DNA of 31,116 nucleotides from an uncultured Collinsella sp. (GTDB lineage: Bacteria; Actinomycetota; Coriobacteriia; Coriobacteriales; Coriobacteriaceae): positions 1 through 31,116 of the forward strand of contig CABVAY010000025.1 of assembly GCA_902496455.1 (NCBI GenBank), in the 5' to 3' direction. A program made the translations under genes and the position numbers. Positions 1-8,053 of the stretch are shown piece by piece. The notes beneath the pieces were generated by a model. The model had not been told where the DNA came from. It worked only from the letters and a program-made list of their open reading frames with translations, and made no database searches. Position 1 is the stretch's first letter. Each line of letters starts with the position of its first letter.

Positions 1-81
1 TGCTCTCCGGCTCGTGCGGAACTCGCGATCGACTTCGCATGCCGCCGGGCAGCCGGGGCCGACGTGGGGTCCCAAGGTTTT
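1..81. other. Unassigned GC-rich stretch at the left edge
   Basis: This short stretch lies beyond the gyrA terminator. I see no open frame with a ribosome-binding site, no tRNA-like fold and no clear repeat here. It could be the flank of a gene outside the window. Confidence 0.3.
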
Positions 82-116
82 CAAAAAAGCGGTCGGCGCG
101 CAGTGCGCCGACCGCC
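82..116 (-). terminator. Rho-independent terminator of the gyrBA operon
   Basis: Read on the minus strand, an 11-bp GC-rich stem (arms 105-115 and 89-99) with a 5-nt loop (100-104) is followed by six T residues (88-83). It lies 40 nt beyond the gyrA stop codon, so it should end the gyrB-gyrA transcript. Confidence 0.9.
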
Positions 117-155
117 GATATATGGGGTCTGATATTTTCTACCAGCTAGGGCCTC

Positions 156-2897
156 TTACTCGTCGAGGAGATCTTCTGGCATGTCGTTGCCGTCGCCTAG
201 ATCGACAGGGGTTTCTTCGAGGGCAGAGCCGTCTTCTGTGGCTTCGCCTTCGGGCTTCTCTTTGGCGGCCGTCATGCGGGCTACGGCGCAGATGCGGTCG
301 TTGTCGTCGACGGTCATCATCTTGACGCCCTGGGTGGCGCGGCCGGTCTGGCTGATCTCGTCGGTCTTGACGCGAATGACCGTCGCGCCCTCCGTCACGA
401 TGAACAGCTCGTGCTGTGGGCCCACCGTCTTCATGGCCGCAAGGTTACCCTTACGCTCGGTCATTTGGATGGTGTAGACGCCCTGGCCGCCGCGATTCTG
501 CTCCGGGTAGTCCGCGACCGGCGTGCGCTTGCCGTAGCCGCGCTCGGTGATGACGAACAGATCGCCGTTGCCGTTAGTGACTTCCATGCCCAGAACGCTC
601 ACGCCGTCCTTCATACCAATACCGCGAACGCCGCTGGTATCGCGGCCGGTGGCGCGCACCTGCTCCTCGGAGAACATGATCGCCTTGCCCGCGGTGGTGG
701 CCAGGATAATCTTGTCGCCCTCGCGCACGCGGCGCACGTTCAGCAGCGCGTCGTCGTCACGCAGGTTGATAGCGATCAGGCCGTCGCGACGGCTGCGGTC
801 ATATGCGCTCATCACGGTCTTCTTGACCATGCCGCTCTTGGTGGCAAACATCAGGTACTCGTCGGCTGGGAACTCGCGGCAGCTGATGACGCTCGCGATC
901 TTCTCGCCCTCCTCGAAGGGCAGCAGGTTGACGATCGCGGTACCGCGCGCCTGGCGCGTACCCACCGGCAGCTCGTGCACCTTCAGGCGATAGACCTTGC
1001 CCTTGCTCGAGAAGAACAGCACGTACTCGTGCGTGGACGCGATGAACATCTCGTCGATGACGTCGTCCTCTTTGAGGTTGACGCCCGACACGCCCTTGCC
1101 ACCGCGCTTTTGGGCACGGTAGGCGGCCACCGGGATACGCTTAACGTAGCCGGTGTGGGTGATGGTCACGACCATATCCTCGTCGGCGATGAGGTCCTCG
1201 ACATCCAGGTCCTTCTCAACCTGGCTGATCTCGGTGCGGCGCTTGTCGCCGAACTTCTTGGAGATCTCGCGCATCTCTTCCTTGATGACGCCCAGGATCT
1301 TCTCCTCATGCGCCAGCAGGTCCTCGTAGTAGGCGATGGCGCGGCGCAGGCCGTCCAACTCTTCCTGAATCTTGTCGCGCTCCAGGCCGGTCAGGCGGCG
1401 CAACTTCATCTCGAGGATGGCCGTGGTCTGCTCGGGCGTAAAGCCAAAGCGCTCGATCAAGCGGCTGCTGGCCTCGGAGTCGGTCTGCGAGGAGCGGATG
1501 ATGCTAATGACCTCGTCGATATGGTCGAGAGCCATAAGATAACCCTCGAGGATATGCGCGCGGGCTTGGGCCTTCTTAAGGTCGAAGCGGGTGCGGCGAG
1601 TGACGACGTCGACCTGGTGGTCGATGTAGTGCTGCAGCATCTCACGCAGGCTCAGGCATTTGGGAACGCCGTTGACGAGCGCCAGGTTGTTGGCGCCAAA
1701 GGTCGTCTGCAGCGAGGTGTACTTATACAGGTTGTTGAGCACGACCTGCGGAATGACGCCCTTCTTGAGCTCGATAACCAGACGGATGCCCTTCTGGTTG
1801 GACTCATCGCGCATATCCGAGATACCCTCGATGCGCTTGTCGTTGACAAGCTGGGCGATCTTCTCCTGCAGGGTGCCCTTGTTGACCATGTAGGGAATCT
1901 CGGTAAAGACCAGGCGGCTGCGGCCGGTCTTGGTGGACTCCACGTGTGCCTTGGCACGCACGGTAATGGAGCCGCGGCCGGTCTCGTAGCTCTGCTTAAT
2001 GCCGGCGCTGCCCATGATGATGGCGCCGGTGGGGAAGTCCGGACCGGGCATGATCTGCATGAGCTCGTCGACGGTGGCGTCGGGGTTGTCGATCAGGTAG
2101 CAGGTGGCCTCAATCGCCTCGGTGAGGTTGTGCGGGGCGATGTTGGTGGCCATGCCGACGGCGATGCCCTGGCTGCCGTTGACCAGCAGGTTGGGGAAGC
2201 GCGCAGGCAGCGCCACGGGCTCGGCGAGCGATTCGTCGTAGTTGGGCTGCCAGTCGACGGTATCCTTCTGCAGGTCGCGCAGCAGTTCCATGGCGGGCTT
2301 TGCCAGGCGGCTCTCGGTGTAACGCATGGCTGCCGCGCCGTCGCCGTCGATGTTACCGAAGTTGCCATGACCGTCGATGAGCGGCGTGCGCATGGAGAAC
2401 CACTGTGCCAGGCGGACCATGGCCTCGTAGACCGCAAAGTCACCGTGCGGGTGGTACTTACCGATAACTTCGCCGACCGTCCACGCCGACTTCTTGTGCG
2501 GGCGGTTGGGGTAGATGCCGCTCTCGTTCATCGCGTACAGGATGCGGCGGTGCACCGGCTTTAAGCCGTCGCGCACGTCCGGCAGGGCGCGCGCCGTGAT
2601 GACCGACATCGAATACTCGATAAACGACTGCTTCATCTCGCGACCGAACTCCGAAATCTGGAGCTGGCCGCCGTTGATATCCTCGCCGGCCGAGGCGCCA
2701 CGGTCGACTTCGCCAAAACTCTCCTCGAGCTCGCCGTCGTCATCCTCTTCCTCGTCATCATCGACATCGGGGTTATAGGCGTCCGGGTCGCCGTCCTCGC
2801 CCTGCTCAGCACGGGCAAGCAGGCGCTTCAGATCGTCGGGCATGCCGGCATCGCCGGCCTCGTCCATACCCCCGTTATTGTTGATATCGTCTGCCAC
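156..2897 (-). CDS. gyrA: DNA gyrase subunit A with a Phe at the quinolone Ser83 position
   Basis: This is the breakage-reunion subunit of DNA gyrase (A2B2), which introduces negative supercoils. The GTG start at 2897 follows AGGAGG by four bases, and the stop of gyrB lies 11 bp upstream, so the two form an operon. The catalytic tyrosine is Y193 in AAAMRYTES, equivalent to E. coli Y122. The C-terminal beta-pinwheel carries a GyrA box QKRGGKG at about 596-602. Three things are odd. Before the usual start of homology there is an acidic extension of about 78 residues, rich in D and E (for example DDDEEEDDD). The protein ends in an acidic tail after about residue 875. In the quinolone-resistance-determining region the motif reads HPHGDFAVYE, so the residue aligned with E. 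coli Ser83 is F154 (codon TTT at 2438-2436), while E158 sits at the Asp87 position as in many Gram-positives. Confidence 0.97.
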   Translation of the reverse strand: MADDINNNGGMDEAGDAGMPDDLKRLLARAEQGEDGDPDAYNPDVDDDEEEDDDGELEESFGEVDRGASAGEDINGGQLQISEFGREMKQSFIEYSMSVITARALPDVRDGLKPVHRRILYAMNESGIYPNRPHKKSAWTVGEVIGKYHPHGDFAVYEAMVRLAQWFSMRTPLIDGHGNFGNIDGDGAAAMRYTESRLAKPAMELLRDLQKDTVDWQPNYDESLAEPVALPARFPNLLVNGSQGIAVGMATNIAPHNLTEAIEATCYLIDNPDATVDELMQIMPGPDFPTGAIIMGSAGIKQSYETGRGSITVRAKAHVESTKTGRSRLVFTEIPYMVNKGTLQEKIAQLVNDKRIEGISDMRDESNQKGIRLVIELKKGVIPQVVLNNLYKYTSLQTTFGANNLALVNGVPKCLSLREMLQHYIDHQVDVVTRRTRFDLKKAQARAHILEGYLMALDHIDEVISIIRSSQTDSEASSRLIERFGFTPEQTTAILEMKLRRLTGLERDKIQEELDGLRRAIAYYEDLLAHEEKILGVIKEEMREISKKFGDKRRTEISQVEKDLDVEDLIADEDMVVTITHTGYVKRIPVAAYRAQKRGGKGVSGVNLKEDDVIDEMFIASTHEYVLFFSSKGKVYRLKVHELPVGTRQARGTAIVNLLPFEEGEKIASVISCREFPADEYLMFATKSGMVKKTVMSAYDRSRRDGLIAINLRDDDALLNVRRVREGDKIILATTAGKAIMFSEEQVRATGRDTSGVRGIGMKDGVSVLGMEVTNGNGDLFVITERGYGKRTPVADYPEQNRGGQGVYTIQMTERKGNLAAMKTVGPQHELFIVTEGATVIRVKTDEISQTGRATQGVKMMTVDDNDRICAVARMTAAKEKPEGEATEDGSALEETPVDLGDGNDMPEDLLDE

Positions 2898-2908
2898 GTT
2901 ACCTCCTC

Positions 2909-4939
2909 TTAAGCGTCAAGGAAACGCGCGTCATGCGCATGTTTTTCAATGTACTCGCGGCGATAGCCGACCTCGGAACCCATGAGCTCGCGCACGGCGC
3001 GGTCCGCCACCACGGCGTCCTCGATCGACACGCGCTGCAGGATGCGGGTCTTGGGGTCCATCGTCGTCGAGGCAAGCTGCTTGGGGTCCATCTCGCCCAG
3101 GCCCTTGTAGCGCTGGACGGTATAGCCCTTACGCTTCTTGGTGATCTTGCCGTCCTTGGCCTTGCCGTCCTCGTCGTTATCGTCGGGGTTCAGGCCCAGA
3201 CTCTGGATGGTATCGCGCAGGATCTCGTCTTCGGGCTGGCGGCCGTTGGGATACACGTAGTGGATCTTGTTGCGCACCTTAATGCCAAAGATGGGCGGGC
3301 AGGCAACATAGACGTAGCCGGCATCGATCAGCGGACGCATGTACTTGTAGAAGAACGTCAGCAGCAGGATGCGGATATGCGCGCCGTCGACGTCTGCATC
3401 GGTCATGATGATGATCTTGTGGTAGCGCGCCTTGGTGATATCGAAGTCGCCGCCGTCGCCGGCACTCGTCGTGACGCCGCAGCCGATCGCGGTAATCAAT
3501 GACTGGATGGTGTCACTCGAGAACGCGCGATGGTCACCAACGCGTTCGACGTTCAAAATCTTGCCGCGCAGGGGCAGAATCGCCTGGATGTCTCGGCGAC
3601 GGCCGTCCTTGGCCGAACCGCCTGCCGAGTCACCCTCTACGATGAAGAGCTCGGTCAGCTCGGCATCGCGCACCGAGCAGTCGGCGAGCTTACCGGGCAG
3701 GGACGCCGTCTCGAGCAGGCTCTTGCGACGGGTCGCTTCGCGCGCCTTGCGGGCGGCGTTGCGGGCCTTGCATGCCTGCTGGGCCTTCTTGACGATCTCG
3801 CGAGCGGGCTTGGGATGCTCCTCGAGGTAATCGGCGAGGCCGTCGGTCACGATCTTGAGCGTCAGCGCGCGCATATAGGAGCTGCCGAGCTTGGCCTTGG
3901 TCTGGCCCTCAAATTGCGGGTCGGGCAGCTTGACCGAGATAACGGCCGAAAGGCCCTCGCGCACATCGTCGCCGGTCAGGTTGGCGTCTTTTTCCTTGAG
4001 CAGGTTCTGTTTGCGCGCGTAGTCGTTGATCACACGGGTGAGCGCGGTGCGGAAGCCCTCAAGGTGCATGCCGCCCTCGGGGGTGTAGATGTCGTTGGCA
4101 AACGACATGACGTTCTCGCCGTAACCGCTATTCCACTGCAGGGAAACCTCAACCTCGCCCATCTTGGTCACAGGCGCGCCCGGGTCCGATTTGCCCTCGA
4201 TGTAGATGGGCTCCTTAAAGGCCTCGGGGACGTCCTTGCCCTCGTTGAGGAACTTGACGAAGTCGATGATGCCGCCCTCGTAGCAAAACTCCTCCACGTG
4301 GGGAGTCGCCTCGCGCTCGTCGGTCAGCACGATTTTGAGGTTCTTATTGAGGAACGCCGTCTCCTGCAGACGGTTGTGCAGCGTATCGAAATCGTAGATG
4401 CAGGTCTCGAAGATCTCGTCGTCGGGCCAGAAGGTGACGGTGGTGCCCGTCGAATCCGAGGTGCCCACGACCTCCATCTTCTTGACGGTCTTGCCGCGCG
4501 AGAACTCCATCTCGTAGGTGTTGCCGTCGCGACGAACCTGAACGACCACGCGCTTGGACAGTGCGTTGACGACGGAGATGCCAACGCCGTGCAGGCCGCC
4601 CGAGACCTTATAGGCCGAGTTATCGAACTTACCGCCGGCGTGCAAGATCGTCATGACGACCTCGAGCGTCGGGATCTTTTTAACAGGGTGCTCGTCGACG
4701 GGGATGCCGCGCCCGTTGTCGACGACCGTGATGGAGTTGTCGGCGTGGACCGTCACCTGGATCTCGGTGCAGAAACCGGCCATGGCCTCGTCGACGGAGT
4801 TGTCAACGATCTCCCACACCAGGTGATGCAGACCGCTGGCGCTCGTCGAGCCGATATACATGCCCGGGCGCTTACGAACGGCCTCGAGACCTTCGAGAAT
4901 CTTAATCTCGCCGCCATCGTAATCGTTTTCGTTTGCCAC
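2909..4939 (-). CDS. gyrB: DNA gyrase subunit B
   Basis: This is the ATPase subunit of DNA gyrase. I chose the GTG at 4939 (676 residues) because GAAGGAGG lies four bases upstream; the frame remains open to a TTG at 4957, but that would place the Shine-Dalgarno sequence inside the gene. The GHKL ATP site is visible: general base E43 and N47 in the WEIVDNSVDEA segment, D74 in DNGRGIP, and the GGLHGVG loop. The TOPRIM domain has EGDSAGGSAK (about 435) and TDADVDG (about 513). The PLRGK segment matches the usual Gram-positive form (Arg at E. coli Lys447). A charged linker with DDNDEDGKAKDGK precedes the conserved RYKGLGEM motif. It is the first gene of gyrBA and is separated from dciA by a terminator. 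Confidence 0.97.
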   Translation of the reverse strand: MANENDYDGGEIKILEGLEAVRKRPGMYIGSTSASGLHHLVWEIVDNSVDEAMAGFCTEIQVTVHADNSITVVDNGRGIPVDEHPVKKIPTLEVVMTILHAGGKFDNSAYKVSGGLHGVGISVVNALSKRVVVQVRRDGNTYEMEFSRGKTVKKMEVVGTSDSTGTTVTFWPDDEIFETCIYDFDTLHNRLQETAFLNKNLKIVLTDEREATPHVEEFCYEGGIIDFVKFLNEGKDVPEAFKEPIYIEGKSDPGAPVTKMGEVEVSLQWNSGYGENVMSFANDIYTPEGGMHLEGFRTALTRVINDYARKQNLLKEKDANLTGDDVREGLSAVISVKLPDPQFEGQTKAKLGSSYMRALTLKIVTDGLADYLEEHPKPAREIVKKAQQACKARNAARKAREATRRKSLLETASLPGKLADCSVRDAELTELFIVEGDSAGGSAKDGRRRDIQAILPLRGKILNVERVGDHRAFSSDTIQSLITAIGCGVTTSAGDGGDFDITKARYHKIIIMTDADVDGAHIRILLLTFFYKYMRPLIDAGYVYVACPPIFGIKVRNKIHYVYPNGRQPEDEILRDTIQSLGLNPDDNDEDGKAKDGKITKKRKGYTVQRYKGLGEMDPKQLASTTMDPKTRILQRVSIEDAVVADRAVRELMGSEVGYRREYIEKHAHDARFLDA

Positions 4940-4962
4940 ACGTCCTCCTTCAGTCAAGAAAA

Positions 4963-4991
4963 TGTGTACAGCCTTACTAGTTTATCGTAAA
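4963..4991 (-). promoter_or_regulatory. Possible gyrB promoter
   Basis: Read on the minus strand, TTTACG (4991-4986) and TACACA (4968-4963) are 17 bp apart. They lie between the dciA terminator and the gyrB ribosome-binding site. The match to consensus is modest, but a promoter is expected here because the upstream terminator isolates gyrBA. Confidence 0.3.
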
Positions 4992-5019
4992 AAAATACCC
5001 TCGGGAACGAGGGTATTTG
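4988..5019 (-). terminator. Terminator after dciA
   Basis: On the minus strand the arms 5016-5008 and 5003-4995 form a 9-bp stem around a 4-base loop (5007-5004), followed by a T run to 4989. It sits 26 nt beyond the dciA stop codon and separates the origin operon (dnaA-dnaN-recF-dciA) from gyrBA. Confidence 0.88.
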
Positions 5020-5044
5020 GCTCTACAAGGCCACCAGATGCGAT

Positions 5045-5608
5045 TTAAGGCTCTTTTTTGCTTTGCACGCCCTTGGCCCACTCGGCACTGGCTCTCATGG
5101 CATTCTCGAGGGCCTCGCGCAGTTTTTGGTCTTCGATGGGCGCCACTTGGCGCTCAATCTCGGTGCGCTCGGCCTCACTTAGGTCGGCGTGCGGGGCCGG
5201 CGGGCGCTCGGTCGTCGCCGGGCGCAGGCGCTGCTTGGCGGCGGGCGGCGTGTGACCGGGCGCGGTGGTTTTGAACACCAGGCCATCCACATGCGCACCG
5301 GCGCGCTCCATGCGCGCGCGGATGATCTCACGCAACAGCGTCATTTCCTGTGTCCACGAGGGCGAATCGAGATATACCAGCAGCTCATTGGACTCGGGCA
5401 GGTAGCGCAGACCCGTCACATGCCGCCCCTCGCGCGTGCCCGAGCACACCGCGTTCCACGCGCGATAGACCGCACGAGATTCCTCTGCAGCCTCCATCTG
5501 CGCACGGCGCTCAGGTGTCGCGGCCGCCAGGATGCGCTGGCGCTCTGCGTTCAAAAACCCACTGAAGGCAACCGTCTCGCTCTCGCGCTCGTAATTAGCA
5601 CGTCTCAC
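5045..5608 (-). CDS. dciA: DUF721 / DciA-family protein
   Basis: This is a 187-residue DUF721 (DciA-like) protein. DciA proteins act with the replicative helicase DnaB and are thought to help load or activate it in bacteria that lack DnaC or DnaI. The core lies around residues 50-115 and includes the VYLDSPSWTQEM strand-helix segment typical of the family. A Pro/Ala-rich linker and a charged C-terminal helix follow. The GTG start at 5608 overlaps the end of recF by 14 nt, which suggests translational coupling; the ribosome-binding site is weak. Its place after recF and before gyrB is the usual one in Actinobacteria. Family assignment is fairly sure; the helicase-loading role is by homology. 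Confidence 0.85.
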   Translation of the reverse strand: MRRANYERESETVAFSGFLNAERQRILAAATPERRAQMEAAEESRAVYRAWNAVCSGTREGRHVTGLRYLPESNELLVYLDSPSWTQEMTLLREIIRARMERAGAHVDGLVFKTTAPGHTPPAAKQRLRPATTERPPAPHADLSEAERTEIERQVAPIEDQKLREALENAMRASAEWAKGVQSKKEP

Positions 5609-6701
5609 CCACGCTCACCACCTTGGCTCGATCAAGCAGGTCATCGGTAAAGTATCCCAGGTTGGTCGTGGTTATGACCGTTTGGATATCATCGCCGATC
5701 AGCCGCAGAAAAGCACCGCGGCGCTCGCCGTCGAGCTCGCTCATCACGTCGTCCAGAAGCAACAGCGGAGCAGTACCCAGAACATCGCGAGCCACGGCCA
5801 CCTCGGCCACCTTCCAGGACAGTACCAACGTTCGCTGCTGTCCTTGGCTGGCAAATGAACGAGCGGAGCGACCCGCCACGGTAAATTCAATCTCGTCGCG
5901 ATGCGGTCCCATCAACGTCACGCCGCGGCGAATTTCCTCGTCGGCGTGCTCATCAAGGGCGGCCAGCATGCGCTCGTACGCCCAGCCCTTCAGCTCTTCG
6001 CGATCCTCGACCTGGGGCAAATCCCCCAGCGTGGACGCATAGGACACGTTGGCGGCTTCACCGGACGCCACTTGCCCGTAGGCAGTACGCACATGGCCCG
6101 CCAGCCGGTCGAGCAGGGCCAACCGGTGCACGAGCAGGGCCGAGCCCGCGCGGGCAATCGAATCGTTCCACGCGCCGAGCATCTCGCGGCAGCACCAGGT
6201 CTCCTTGAGCAAGGCGTTACGCTGGGTCACGCAGCGCCCATAGGCGCTCGCAAGATCGGCATAGCGTGCGCTCAGCTGCATGCCAAAGTCATCGAGGGCG
6301 GCGCGGCGCACACTGGCGCCTCGCTTAACCATGTCCAGATGGTCGGGGCAAAACAGCACACTCGGCAGAACGCCGCGCACACCGGCGGCAGAGCATCTCT
6401 TGCCGTTGCGGCTAAACGAGCGCTTACCGTCCTCCGCGCTCAATCCCATATCAAGTACGCGGCCGTCGCCCTCGAGCCTCAGCTCGGCCTTGCACGAGCC
6501 CACGCCGTCATGGACGAGCTCGGCTGCGGTCGGATGCCTAAACGAGGCGCCGCTCGTCAGCAGCTGCAGCGCCTCTATGAGATTGGTCTTTCCCGCCGCG
6601 TTGGGTCCCGCAAGTATCGTCACGCCCTCGTCTAGGGCAAGACGATAACTATCGAAGCTGCGGTAGTGTACGACGGAAAGATCGCGAGCGAATATGGTCA
6701 T
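5595..6701 (-). CDS. recF: DNA replication and repair protein RecF
   Basis: RecF is an ABC-type ATPase that binds gapped DNA and, with RecO and RecR, promotes RecA loading at stalled forks. The 368-residue product has a Walker A motif GPNAAGKT at 32-39, an ABC signature in SQGQQRTLVLSWK (285-297) and a Walker B LLLLDDVMSELD (313-324). The length is normal for the family. The ATG start lies 10 nt after the dnaN stop codon and the gene end overlaps dciA, so it belongs to the dnaA-dnaN-recF-dciA transcription unit. Confidence 0.97.
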   Translation of the reverse strand: MTIFARDLSVVHYRSFDSYRLALDEGVTILAGPNAAGKTNLIEALQLLTSGASFRHPTAAELVHDGVGSCKAELRLEGDGRVLDMGLSAEDGKRSFSRNGKRCSAAGVRGVLPSVLFCPDHLDMVKRGASVRRAALDDFGMQLSARYADLASAYGRCVTQRNALLKETWCCREMLGAWNDSIARAGSALLVHRLALLDRLAGHVRTAYGQVASGEAANVSYASTLGDLPQVEDREELKGWAYERMLAALDEHADEEIRRGVTLMGPHRDEIEFTVAGRSARSFASQGQQRTLVLSWKVAEVAVARDVLGTAPLLLLDDVMSELDGERRGAFLRLIGDDIQTVITTTNLGYFTDDLLDRAKVVSVGETC

Positions 6702-6711
6702 AGGGCGGCTG

Positions 6712-7815
6712 CTAGATGCGGACCGGCATGACCAGGTACAGGTAGTTGATCTTGTCGTAGGACTTGAAGATGCCCGCCTGCGAGTAGCTCTTGAGCTCCA
6801 GCGTGATCTCCTTCTCCTTGGACAGGGCGTTCAGACAGCCAAAGATGTAGTGGTAGTTGAAGGCGATGGTACCCGACTCGCCCTCGGCCTCGACATCGAT
6901 CGTCTCCTGCGCAAGGTCCTGGTCATTGGAAATGGAGGACAGGCCCATCTGGCCGTTCTCGACGTCGATTTCGAACTTGACGGCGGGGTTGGCGCTCGCG
7001 ATAACGGCCACGCGCTTGAGGGCGGCGTTAAAGGCGGCGACGTCGATCTTGACGCTCGTCACGCACGAATCGGGGATGAGCTGCTTGTAGTTGGGGTACA
7101 CGCCCTCGATGCGGCGCGACACGTAGGTGGTGTTGCCGGCCTCGAAGACGACCTGGGTGTCGGTAGCCCCGATCATGATGGTCGCCTGGCTGGCCATGAT
7201 GTTCAGCGCGTCGTTAAAGGCGTCAGCCGGAACGTTGAGCTCAAAGGAGCCCTCGAGGGTCGAGGTCTCGACCTGCGTATCGCACACGGCCAAGCGGAAG
7301 GAATCGGTCGCCACCAGGCGCACGGTATTGTTCTCGACCTTCATGTGCACGCCGCCCAGGATGGGGCGGGCCTTGTCGGTCGAGGTGACGCGCCACACGC
7401 GACCGACCATTTCGGACAAGATATCAGTCGGCAGCTCCACGGCACTCTCGATGGCATAGGCCGGAAACTCGGGGAAGTCATTGGCATCGAGCGTGTTCAG
7501 GCGGAAAGAGCTCTTCTCGCAACTGATCAGCACCTGGCGCTCGGACAGCTCAAAGGTGACCGGGGCATCGGGGAGGGTCTTGGTGATATTGGAGAGCATC
7601 TTACAGGGTATAACCATCTCGCCCTCTTCTTCGACATGCGCCGCGATGCGATGACGGATCGAGATGGTGTAGTTAGAGGTTTGGAATTCCAAGATGCCGT
7701 CTTGCGCCTTGACGAGCACGCCCGACAGGATGGGAAGGGTGGATGCCGAAGCGACACCCTTCATAACGACGCCGATGGCTTGTGTAAGCGAACTCTGGCT
7801 GACGGTGAACTTCAT
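6712..7815 (-). CDS. dnaN: DNA polymerase III sliding clamp (beta subunit)
   Basis: This encodes the ring-shaped processivity clamp that tethers DNA polymerase III to DNA. The 367-residue product begins MKFTVSQSSLTQAI and ends in YLVMPVRI, and both ends are typical of DnaN. The TLPILSGVLVKAQ segment of the first clamp domain is clear. The ATG at 7815 is preceded by AAAGG about ten bases upstream. The upstream intergenic region is the AT-rich part of the origin, so its promoter and the unwinding element probably share sequence. Confidence 0.97.
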   Translation of the reverse strand: MKFTVSQSSLTQAIGVVMKGVASASTLPILSGVLVKAQDGILEFQTSNYTISIRHRIAAHVEEEGEMVIPCKMLSNITKTLPDAPVTFELSERQVLISCEKSSFRLNTLDANDFPEFPAYAIESAVELPTDILSEMVGRVWRVTSTDKARPILGGVHMKVENNTVRLVATDSFRLAVCDTQVETSTLEGSFELNVPADAFNDALNIMASQATIMIGATDTQVVFEAGNTTYVSRRIEGVYPNYKQLIPDSCVTSVKIDVAAFNAALKRVAVIASANPAVKFEIDVENGQMGLSSISNDQDLAQETIDVEAEGESGTIAFNYHYIFGCLNALSKEKEITLELKSYSQAGIFKSYDKINYLYLVMPVRI

Positions 7816-8053
7816 CTTTTAATACCTTTCTATAGATATAAATATCTTAATAATAGTAATAGCACTGACGAAACTGTTGATTACTCCCAAAGACGCAGGT
7901 CAGACCCAGAAAGAGAATCGACAGCAGCCTGTGTGCAACAGAGGTGGTTTTCCACGTTCAAAACCTGCGCAAAACTTTTCATCACCGCGGGTTGGGTTTT
8001 AGACACCTTATGCCCGTGGTTTCGACAAGTTTTCAACAGGTGTCTCTATTTCC
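7816..8053. other. oriC: Replication origin, dnaA-dnaN subregion (unwinding region)
   Basis: Read from dnaA to dnaN, the gap contains DnaA-box-like sites, trinucleotide repeats and an AT-rich tract next to the dnaN start. Candidate boxes (consensus TTWTNCACA, here drifting to TTTTCAACA) are TTTTCAACA at 8030-8038, TTTTCATCA at 7976-7984, TTTTCCACG at 7948-7956, and TAATCAACA on the minus strand at 7883-7875. The AT-rich part runs from about 7816 to 7862. The order boxes, trios, AT-rich tract, dnaN is that of the B. subtilis unwinding region. Assignment as oriC is by sequence and context only. Confidence 0.75.
7848..7862 (+). promoter_or_regulatory. Five tandem DnaA-trio repeats in the unwinding element
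   Basis: The plus strand reads TAA TAA TAG TAA TAG without interruption. This is five copies of the DnaA-trio 3'-(G/A)AT-5', to which DnaA filaments bind as single-stranded DNA in B. subtilis. The nearest box-like site (7875-7883) lies 12 nt away on the dnaA side, as expected, and AT-rich DNA continues on the other side. Confidence 0.7.

Noticed and set aside
411..2564. Long plus-strand open frame (717 codons) opposite gyrA
   Set aside because: It is antisense to a clear gyrA, lacks a ribosome-binding site and has the skewed Leu/Val/Asp/His composition of a high-GC shadow frame.
3530..4990. Plus-strand open frame (486 codons) opposite gyrB
   Set aside because: Antisense shadow of gyrB with no start signal and no recognisable domain.
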